Source: Ignavibacteriales bacterium UBA6490 (GTDB lineage: Bacteria > Bacteroidota > Ignavibacteria > Ignavibacteriales > Ignavibacteriaceae). Taken from it: DNA of 9,010 nt. How positions within the stretch are numbered: position 1 is the stretch's first letter; each line of letters opens with the position of its first letter. Both the position numbers and the translations under genes were made by a program. The notes under the pieces were generated by a model. It did no database searches, was not told the DNA's origin, and was given only the letters and a program-made list of their open reading frames with translations. Location of the stretch: positions 31,072 to 40,081 of the forward strand of contig DJMM01000044.1 of assembly GCA_002435365.1 (NCBI GenBank). The letters are read 5' to 3'. Shown here one piece after another: positions 1 through 5,855 of the stretch.

Positions 1-45
1 GATTTCCATTTCCATTTGAAGTGTTACAAAAATATGTTAAATAAT

Positions 46-79
46 AATCCTGGAAATCCTGCCAATCCTGCTAATCCTG
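46..79. repeat. Four-unit AATCCTG tandem array, 9-nt period
   Basis: The heptamer AATCCTG occurs without mismatch at 46-52, 55-61, 64-70 and 73-79. Two variable bases separate the copies, so the period is exactly 9 nt. On the minus strand this reads as repeated CAGGATT. It begins about 7 nt after the TAG stop of the secreted-protein gene, so it lies in that gene's 3' untranslated region. Because 9 is a multiple of 3, the plus strand can be read as Asn-Pro-Xaa tripeptides, but no start or other gene signal supports translation. Arrays of this style are, from memory, scattered through intergenic DNA of Bacteroidota-like genomes; their function is not known to me. Confidence 0.85.
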
Positions 80-86
80 GTTCAAA

Positions 87-3000
87 CTATTTTAACAGTA
101 TCATCTTCCTGCTTGCCGTATATTCTCCCGCCCGGATCCTGTAGATGTATACTCCGCTGGAAAGTGCAGAGGCATCAAAATTAAACGAATAACTGCCGGG
201 CATGTGAATTTTATTTATAACTGTGGCAGCCTCGTTGCCCAGGATATTATATATTTTTATTTCAACAAGACTTTCGTATTTAACATCATACGAAATAGTA
301 GTTACCGGATTAAAAGGATTGGGGTAGTTCTGCTGAAGTGAAAATTCCACAGGGAGGGAGTTTATTTCAATTTCCTTCTCTGCAAATACCTTTGAAGATC
401 CGTCAAGGTCAACCTGGACAAGTTTAATCATGTAAATTCCGTTTTCAAGATCGCGTATTACAGCGGAATAATTTGTTGTCCTGTTTACCGTTCCGTTTCC
501 TTTAACAAAAAGCAGCTCACGGCCGTTAAGCATAATTTTGAACCCGCTGTTGTTCTTCTCCGATGCAGTGCTCCAGCTAAGGTAAACATCTTTCTTCCTT
601 ACCTCCGCATTGAATGATGCAAGTTCAACCGGTACCGGACCTGCCTGTCCGCCGCTGAAGCATGTTATTCTGCCGTCCTTGCATGCCGCCGTAAAATCAT
701 CAGAGTAGTTATCATCAACATTACCTGCATTTATCACTCTTTCTGCCGCAGAGTTGATTGGAGTGCCGAAAGAGTACTGATTCATTATCTGTCCGTTAAG
801 ACCGTTAAGTATATAAACGTTGGCATTCTTTGTGCCTGCGGTAATTTCATTTATTCCGTCGCTGTTAAGATCACCCATTTCATCTATGCCGAAAACATAG
901 CTGCCGTCAAGAGTGTTGCTCCATATTGTAATGCCGTTTTGTGTATCGAGACGGAACACACCTTCCTTGCCGGAGAATATCATGTCCTCGTACCCGTTCT
1001 GGTTAAGATCCGAGATCAGTTTTATGCTTGCAAAGGTAGAAAAATTCGGATAGGGCACATTCCAGATAAGTGCACCGGTTGCTGCATTGCGGGCAAAAAC
1101 ATTTACATTCAAGCCGCCGCAGTAACCCACAAAATCCTTTATCCCGTCACCGGTAAGGTCTTTTATTTCTCTCATGCTCCACACCACCTCGGGCACCTGG
1201 ATAGTCCACGTAAATAAGCCGGCATTTGTAAACCCGTTAAGGTAATATGGACCGCCGTTATTAATGTCAACAGCAATTACCCCTCCGCCCTGGGTGGAGG
1301 TTATGTCGTACGTGTAGCTTGCATTTTGAACAAGATTGAAGATTTCGCTTCCATTAATTCCATTAAGACAAATTGCAGCATGTCTGCCGCCTGTTGAAGA
1401 ACCGCTTGCGGAAACAAGCACATCATTCACGCCGTCATTGTTGAAATCCTTGTCGGCTCTTAATCCGTTTATATCGCCGCGGCTGTAATCAATAGAATCT
1501 CCGTATGCCCAGATCAGTTTTCCGGTTCTTCCAGATATAGTATAAACGAACTCATTTCCGCCGCCGCACCCGAAAGCAATATCGTTTATGCCGTCGCCGT
1601 CAACGTCAGTCCTTACCTGCAGGGCATCCTGAAACATTACCGCACCGGTATTGTTATTATTGTATCCTGTATTGAATGACCAGAGTATATCGCCTGTGCC
1701 GGAAGAATTGCCGTTATAACAGGTAACCAGGTAATTTCTTGATGCAGCAATTATTTCATCCACACCGTCCCCGTTTACATCAGGCAGACGCTTCACACTC
1801 ATGGGCTGATAATCATTTGTGTAGGCTGTAGGGTTAAAAGGAATATAATCCGCCCACAGAATTTCACCCATTGTGTACTGTCTCACCTCACCGCTTCCGG
1901 TTAAATGAATATAAAGCTGCGGAATATTTGCAGCGTCCGATGATATCAGAAGCGAATCTGAATATGATATGCTGTTTTCCGGATTGAACCAAACCCTCAG
2001 GTTTCTTTCTGCCTGCGGAACTATAGTAAATGGAAAGCTCACACCGACAGTATCAAAAATGAAAGTACTGCTGCTTAACGAAGCCGAGCTGATATGAAGA
2101 TCCTGGTTGCCGAGATTCTTAAGCGTGAATATCCATCCGCATAAAGAATTCAATCTTCTTAAACCGAAACTATAATTATCAGGTGATATGTAAAGATAGC
2201 TTCCGCTGTAAACACCTTTGCCTTTAAGATTAACCGGTGTAACCGGTGATGTGCCGTCATTGCTGTAGACATTAAGAATGCCGATAGCCGAATCGAACTG
2301 TGCAGGTGTAAATGTTATGGTGTAATTTTTAAACAGTCCGGGTGCAATTGTATCTGGCAGATTAAGAGAAGGCAATGAAAATACCGTATTGTTTATTTCC
2401 AATTGGGTAATAATAAGATTTTCATTTCCGTTATTTGAAACCGAAAGGGTCCGGCCGAGTGACTGCCCGATAGGAACATTACCGAAATCAATAACTTCCG
2501 GTTCAACGGATATTACCGGATTGCCTCCGCCGGTTATTGCATACTGGTAGAGTGTTTTATATACCCAGGCAGAACCGCCTATCCTTTCCGCTATCAGATA
2601 CAGAAAATTCCCGTCCCAGTACAGCGATTTGGGATTGCAATTGCCGTCGGGATCAGGTGCAGGGAATGAAAAAATTGTATCTTTCAGGGTTTTGCTGAAA
2701 GCAAATATTCTTTCTGTCTCGCTTGTATATTGATTTTCATTTACATAAAAAATAGTATCACCTTTCACTGCTATGCCGAGAACCTGTCTTCCATGCAGGG
2801 GGATCGAATCCACTATCTGTTTTGTATTTGTATCGAATGCAAAAGCCCAGCTGTTGGGATAGGTGGGAAAATCCGGTGAAAAAACTGTATACCAGAGATT
2901 ATTCCCGTCTAAAGCGATATCACCGACATGGGTTGCCAGTCCCTGCACCAGCGGCACCACAAAACTGTCAAGAACAGTTCCTTCCGTAGTCATCTTATAA

Positions 3001-3311
3001 ATTCTTGAGTTTGGTGCATGATACTCATCGGCTACCCAGAAATTGGTGCCGTCCCATTCAATGCCGTGATTTGATTTCAGGGGACCGGTTAGACTATCAA
3101 CTATGCTTCCCGATTTAGTAACTTTATAAATTTTTGCATAAGCGGCAGTTGTGGGGGTATAAGTTGTTCCAATCCAGAAAGTATCTGCTTTCTGGGTTAT
3201 ACCCCAGAAATAATCATAGTAAACATACCTGGGGAAAGGATAAGTGTTCACAATAGTCTGCGCAAAAAGGGATGCGGATAATAATAATATTAAAAGTAAA
3301 GTTCTCTTCAT
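87..3311 (-). CDS. Secreted multidomain FG-GAP/PQQ-like propeller protein with T9SS type A sorting domain
   Basis: This 1074-residue protein is predicted to be exported and then moved across the outer membrane by the type IX secretion system. A Sec signal peptide is clear: Lys-Arg at 2-3, a Leu/Ile core at 5-11 and probable cleavage after A17 (SLFA|QT). Residues 20-262 contain repeated blade-like phrases (GIEWDGTNFWVAD, DIALDGNNLWYTV, SLYWDGNFLYLI). Two immunoglobulin-like ASH/choice-of-anchor-D units follow at about 265-365 and 370-475 (DFGNVPIGQS, then LKNLGNQDLHISS). Residues 505-885 carry FG-GAP calcium-loop motifs beginning near 511, 569, 622, 718, 768, 814 and 864 (the last degenerate). 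They alternate with PQQ-like strands such as ISGRTGKLIW and NAATGALIW. After a linker domain (PVPVELASF at 893-901), the sorting domain starts near QQNYPNPFNP (993-1002) and ends KMILLK, as in known T9SS cargo. The start is supported by an AGGAG seven bases upstream. Ligand or enzymatic activity cannot be assigned; a surface-anchored or released binding protein is the most cautious reading. Confidence 0.93.
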   Translation of the reverse strand: MKRTLLLILLLSASLFAQTIVNTYPFPRYVYYDYFWGITQKADTFWIGTTYTPTTAAYAKIYKVTKSGSIVDSLTGPLKSNHGIEWDGTNFWVADEYHAPNSRIYKMTTEGTVLDSFVVPLVQGLATHVGDIALDGNNLWYTVFSPDFPTYPNSWAFAFDTNTKQIVDSIPLHGRQVLGIAVKGDTIFYVNENQYTSETERIFAFSKTLKDTIFSFPAPDPDGNCNPKSLYWDGNFLYLIAERIGGSAWVYKTLYQYAITGGGNPVISVEPEVIDFGNVPIGQSLGRTLSVSNNGNENLIITQLEINNTVFSLPSLNLPDTIAPGLFKNYTITFTPAQFDSAIGILNVYSNDGTSPVTPVNLKGKGVYSGSYLYISPDNYSFGLRRLNSLCGWIFTLKNLGNQDLHISSASLSSSTFIFDTVGVSFPFTIVPQAERNLRVWFNPENSISYSDSLLISSDAANIPQLYIHLTGSGEVRQYTMGEILWADYIPFNPTAYTNDYQPMSVKRLPDVNGDGVDEIIAASRNYLVTCYNGNSSGTGDILWSFNTGYNNNNTGAVMFQDALQVRTDVDGDGINDIAFGCGGGNEFVYTISGRTGKLIWAYGDSIDYSRGDINGLRADKDFNNDGVNDVLVSASGSSTGGRHAAICLNGINGSEIFNLVQNASYTYDITSTQGGGVIAVDINNGGPYYLNGFTNAGLFTWTIQVPEVVWSMREIKDLTGDGIKDFVGYCGGLNVNVFARNAATGALIWNVPYPNFSTFASIKLISDLNQNGYEDMIFSGKEGVFRLDTQNGITIWSNTLDGSYVFGIDEMGDLNSDGINEITAGTKNANVYILNGLNGQIMNQYSFGTPINSAAERVINAGNVDDNYSDDFTAACKDGRITCFSGGQAGPVPVELASFNAEVRKKDVYLSWSTASEKNNSGFKIMLNGRELLFVKGNGTVNRTTNYSAVIRDLENGIYMIKLVQVDLDGSSKVFAEKEIEINSLPVEFSLQQNYPNPFNPVTTISYDVKYESLVEIKIYNILGNEAATVINKIHMPGSYSFNFDASALSSGVYIYRIRAGEYTASRKMILLK

Positions 3312-3318
3312 TCTAAAG

Positions 3319-3323
3319 CTCCT
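3319..3323 (-). promoter_or_regulatory. Ribosome binding site of the T9SS cargo gene
   Basis: On the minus strand AGGAG stands 7 nt before the ATG, fixing the start that yields the signal peptide. It lies inside a perfect 10-bp palindrome, TCCTGCAGGA (3320-3329), probably by chance. Further upstream a TATAAT hexamer (minus strand, 3367-3372) could be a -10 box, but I found no matching -35. Confidence 0.6.
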
Positions 3324-3429
3324 GCAGGATTAAATTGATATCTTATTAATATAATAAACGGATGCAATTATAACTATAAAATTTTGATAAGACGCGGCTA
3401 CCGAAAACAGGGACTGCAATTAGCTGAGT

Positions 3430-3490
3430 CAGGATTCACCGGATTAAAATCTTTCTAACAAGATAATAATGCGATTATCCTGCAAATCCG
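3430..3490. repeat. Degenerate inverted GGATT/AATCC repeat element, 9-nt phase
   Basis: CAGGATT at 3430-3436 and CCGGATT at 3439-3445 are spaced 9 nt apart. In the opposite orientation TATCCTG (3476-3482) and AATCCGT (3485-3491) are also 9 nt apart. The block is therefore an imperfect inverted arrangement of the same core that forms the array at 46-79. Minus-strand text between the arms (ATCTTGTTAG, then TTTTAATCC) resembles, from memory, a short dispersed repeat of Bacteroidota-like genomes. Like the other copy it lies shortly after the stop codon of a minus-strand gene. Confidence 0.5.
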
Positions 3491-3503
3491 TCAGCTGACG
3501 GAT
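3486..3503. repeat. Perfect 18-bp palindrome
   Basis: ATCCGTCAGCTGACGGAT is its own reverse complement with no spacer. It lies 37 bp past the E3 stop codon on the minus strand. With no loop it would lose its central pairs as an RNA hairpin, leaving a stem of about 7 bp. No U-tract follows in either direction, so it is not a typical terminator. It overlaps the right arm of the degenerate repeat and may be part of the same element, or a dimeric protein binding site. Confidence 0.75.
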
Positions 3504-3539
3504 GCTAATCGTGTTTCAGAGAGAGAACAGATTTACTTT

Positions 3540-4955
3540 TTACCGCCGTTTTGGTTTATACATATGGGTACTCTGACCAAAAAATGCTTCCGCCGATTCC
3601 ATGATTGTTTCAGAGAGAGTAGGGTGCGGATGAATGCTCAGTTTAACATCTGTTACATTTGCGGCCATTTCAATTGCCAGAACACCTTCAGAGATCAGTT
3701 CGCCGGCACCGGGTCCGCATATACCTACACCAAGTATTCTTTCGGTATCGGGATCAATCAGCAGCTTCGTAACTCCGTCGGTTCTGCCCAGGGTAATAGC
3801 CCTTCCGGATGCGCCCCATGGGAATTTTGCAACTTCATATTTAATGTTTTTTTCTTTCGCCTCTGTTTCAGTCAGGCCTGCCCAGGCAATTTCGGGATCG
3901 GTAAATACAACTGCAGGAATGGCCTTTGGTTCAAATGCTGCTTTATGCCCTGCGATTACTTCAACTGCAACACGACCTTCGTGAGAGGCTTTATGAGCAA
4001 GCATCGGTTCGCCGGCAATATCGCCTATAGCATAAATCATGGGATCATCGGTCTGCATCTGGCGGTTAACTTTTATCCAACCCTTTGCGGTTAGCTGAAC
4101 CTTTGTATTTTCCAGGCCCAGACCTTTGGTTTCCGGTCGTCTTCCGATGGACATTAAAACGTATTCGTACTCCTGTTCGGAAACCTTACCTTCTTTATCC
4201 TGAATTTTTACACTTATACCGGCAGGAGTTTCTTTCATTTCAACAACCTTAGAATCAAGCATTATTTTATGGAACTGTGAATTTAATCTTTTGGAAAGAT
4301 GACTAACCAGATCGCGGTCCGCTCCGGGCAGCAGTCCTGAAAGCATCTCCACTACGGATACTTTTGTGCCCAGTGCGTGATAAACTGAACCGAGTTCAAG
4401 ACCGATATAGCCTCCCCCAATTACAAGAAGGGATTTGGGAATTGCCGGAAGATCAAGTGCACTGGAAGAATTTAACAGCCTGCTGCTGTTTATATTCAGG
4501 GAGGGAATAGTAGTTATCCTTGAACCGGTAGCGATTATTATTTTATCAAACGAAAAATCTTCTGTACCTCCGTCGACCTTTTCAACCGTGAGGGTATTTG
4601 AATTCTTAAATGTTCCGGCACCCTGTACATAATTTATTTTTCGCATTCTTGAAACTGAACCTACGCCGCCGGTCAGCTTTTCAACAACTTCATTTTTCCA
4701 CGCTCTCATCCGGTCAAGATCAAGCCTGGGTTCGCCGAATTCAACACCGAATTCTTTTGCCTCCTTGGATTCCGAAATAACTTTAGCTATATGCAGAAGT
4801 GCTTTGGAGGGGATGCATCCGCGGTAAAGGCAAACACCGCCGGGATTTTTTTCTCTGTCAATAAGCGTAACATCCATGCCAAGATCGGCAGCAAGAAATG
4901 CTGCTGCATATCCGCCCGGACCCGCACCCAGCACAGCAAGTTTTATCTTCTCCAT
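3540..4955 (-). CDS. lpdA: Dihydrolipoyl dehydrogenase (E3 component)
   Basis: This flavoprotein reoxidises protein-bound dihydrolipoamide with NAD+, serving 2-oxoacid dehydrogenase complexes and/or the glycine cleavage system in the cytoplasm. The 471-residue length is normal for the family. Visible motifs in order are the FAD Rossmann loop GAGPGG (10-15), the redox-active disulfide in CLYRGCIPSK (C42 and C47), the ATGSR segment (142-146), the NAD-binding loop GGGYIG (180-185), the second FAD motif AIGDIAG (309-315, D312) and the catalytic HPHPTLSE (442-449, with H444 and E449 as the proton-relay pair). All key residues are intact. The ATG has GGAGG four bases upstream. No E1, E2 or lipoate gene is adjacent, so the complex it serves cannot be told from context. 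It follows the rsmI-like gene by 77 bp on the same strand and could share its transcript. A TAAATTTG (minus strand, 4978-4985) matches the Bacteroidota -7 consensus TAnnTTTG, but no -33 TTG accompanies it. Confidence 0.96.
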   Translation of the reverse strand: MEKIKLAVLGAGPGGYAAAFLAADLGMDVTLIDREKNPGGVCLYRGCIPSKALLHIAKVISESKEAKEFGVEFGEPRLDLDRMRAWKNEVVEKLTGGVGSVSRMRKINYVQGAGTFKNSNTLTVEKVDGGTEDFSFDKIIIATGSRITTIPSLNINSSRLLNSSSALDLPAIPKSLLVIGGGYIGLELGSVYHALGTKVSVVEMLSGLLPGADRDLVSHLSKRLNSQFHKIMLDSKVVEMKETPAGISVKIQDKEGKVSEQEYEYVLMSIGRRPETKGLGLENTKVQLTAKGWIKVNRQMQTDDPMIYAIGDIAGEPMLAHKASHEGRVAVEVIAGHKAAFEPKAIPAVVFTDPEIAWAGLTETEAKEKNIKYEVAKFPWGASGRAITLGRTDGVTKLLIDPDTERILGVGICGPGAGELISEGVLAIEMAANVTDVKLSIHPHPTLSETIMESAEAFFGQSTHMYKPKRR

Positions 4956-4959
4956 TGGA

Positions 4960-4964
4960 CCTCC
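4960..4964 (-). promoter_or_regulatory. Ribosome binding site of lpdA
   Basis: GGAGG on the minus strand lies 4 nt before the ATG. It is a strong Shine-Dalgarno match with rather tight spacing, and it confirms the start whose N-terminus leads directly into the FAD-binding loop. Confidence 0.65.
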
Positions 4965-5033
4965 ATATTTTTAAAAACAAATTTATAAAAAATATGCGTA
5001 TAACGGTGGGATACGGAAGACTTTGAACTGGTA

Positions 5034-5708
5034 TCAGGTATTATTTATAACCAGTACATACTCCCCTTTAAGATTTTCCTTAACTGCGGTATTATATATT
5101 TTACCGGTTGTGCCGCGGTAAAATTTTTCATCGGGCATGGTAAGCTCAAAAGCAAGTACAGCCGGTAAATTACTTCCCATCACTTTAATTATATCCTCCA
5201 TCAGCGATTTGAGTCTGTATGGAGTATCCATAAATATTATAACTTCCCTGACATTTTTAAGTTTATTCAGCTGCTGGCGGCGTATTTCCTTTTTTGGTGA
5301 GAGCCATCCGTAGTAATAAAATTTCTCAAAGCGGAATCCTGAACCGGTCAATGCAGGCAGAAGTGAATTAGCACCGGGCACGGGGACGATCTGAATTTCG
5401 TTCTGTATGCATAAACCGGCAAGTATATGACCCGGATCGGAGAACAGGGGTGTTCCGGCATCTGAGATTAGCGCTGCATTTTTTCCTGCAATAAGCTTAA
5501 GCAGGATATCTCCAGCAGCTTCGCTTTCATTATGCTCATTCAGGGATATAAGTTCTTTCTGGATATCATAATGTGAAAGAAGCCTTTTTGCTTCCCTGAA
5601 TTCTTCACAGATAATAAAATCTGCAGTCTTAAGGACGGATAATCCCCTGAGGGTAATATCATCAGGATTGCCGATCGGCGTGGATACCAGGTATAGTTTA
5701 CCTTTCAT
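5034..5708 (-). CDS. rsmI: RsmI-like 16S rRNA (cytidine-2'-O)-methyltransferase, short form
   Basis: The protein belongs to the tetrapyrrole-methylase-fold family whose RsmI members 2'-O-methylate C1402 of 16S rRNA using S-adenosylmethionine. It begins as the family does (KGKLYLVSTPIGN, residues 2-14). It then shows SDAGTPLFSDPG (82-93), PGANS (111-115), TPYR (162-165), FYRGT (196-200) and KGEYVLVI (214-221). It is 224 residues, against about 286 for E. coli RsmI. It ends just after the KGE motif, so the C-terminal extension is missing. No frame continues it past the TGA, which argues against a recent frameshift. The usual CEDTR is CEEFR (34-38), and SPHR is TPYR. No Shine-Dalgarno is visible; six A residues directly precede the ATG. 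The symbol is tentative, because Bacteroidota-like genomes also encode short RsmI-related methyltransferases whose substrates may differ. Confidence 0.85.
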   Translation of the reverse strand: MKGKLYLVSTPIGNPDDITLRGLSVLKTADFIICEEFREAKRLLSHYDIQKELISLNEHNESEAAGDILLKLIAGKNAALISDAGTPLFSDPGHILAGLCIQNEIQIVPVPGANSLLPALTGSGFRFEKFYYYGWLSPKKEIRRQQLNKLKNVREVIIFMDTPYRLKSLMEDIIKVMGSNLPAVLAFELTMPDEKFYRGTTGKIYNTAVKENLKGEYVLVINNT

Positions 5709-5712
5709 TTTT

Positions 5713-5740
5713 TTGACAATCTTATTAAAATTCTTATGTT
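5713..5740 (+). promoter_or_regulatory. Candidate sigma70-type promoter for the OPT transporter gene
   Basis: A perfect TTGACA (5713-5718) is followed after 16 nt by TATGTT (5735-5740), a 4/6 match to the -10 box. It points toward the transporter and would give a leader of roughly 110 nt. The -35 begins only 5 nt outside the rsmI-like start codon, and its first bases belong to a T-run, so a chance match is possible. The rest of the 147-bp divergent region is AT-rich, with no other clear signal. Confidence 0.35.
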
Positions 5741-5842
5741 CTGCGTTAATTTATTTTTATTTTGATCAGGTTTAATTTAAATCATTTTAGCCGGATATTC
5801 TAAACTGCCGGCATTGCTACTTAAAGTTCCTTACAATAAAGA

Positions 5843-5847
5843 AAAGG
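5843..5847 (+). promoter_or_regulatory. Weak ribosome binding site of the OPT gene
   Basis: AAAGG lies 8 nt before the ATG at 5856. The match to the anti-Shine-Dalgarno is short, but the spacing is right and no better-placed start exists nearby. Confidence 0.4.
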
Positions 5848-5855
5848 TATAATTT

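Larger units (their letters stand above)
3312..3539. other. Non-coding gap between E3 gene and T9SS cargo gene
   Basis: This 228-bp region separates two co-directional minus-strand genes. It contains no credible coding frame. The half next to the cargo gene is AT-rich and should hold that gene's promoter and ribosome binding site. The half next to the E3 stop codon holds a degenerate 9-nt-period repeat and an 18-bp palindrome, listed separately. No classical hairpin followed by a T-run is visible downstream of the E3 gene on the minus strand. Confidence 0.6.

Noticed and set aside
46..86. CRISPR array or small Asn-Pro-rich peptide gene
   Set aside because: Units are 7 bp with 2-bp gaps, far too short for CRISPR repeats and spacers; the NPx reading has no start or ribosome binding site and runs into the antisense of the T9SS gene.
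3486..3503. Rho-independent terminator for lpdA
   Set aside because: The palindrome has no loop and no T-run follows on the minus strand.
3564..4094. 176-residue plus-strand open frame opposite lpdA
   Set aside because: It lies wholly antisense to a fully conserved enzyme gene, has no recognisable domain, and is rich in Cys/Phe/Asn as expected from reading the complement of the real frame.
5796..5818. Hairpin between GCCGG and the later GCCGGC
   Set aside because: Only about 5 bp can pair, across a 12-nt AT-rich loop, with no T-run or conserved context.
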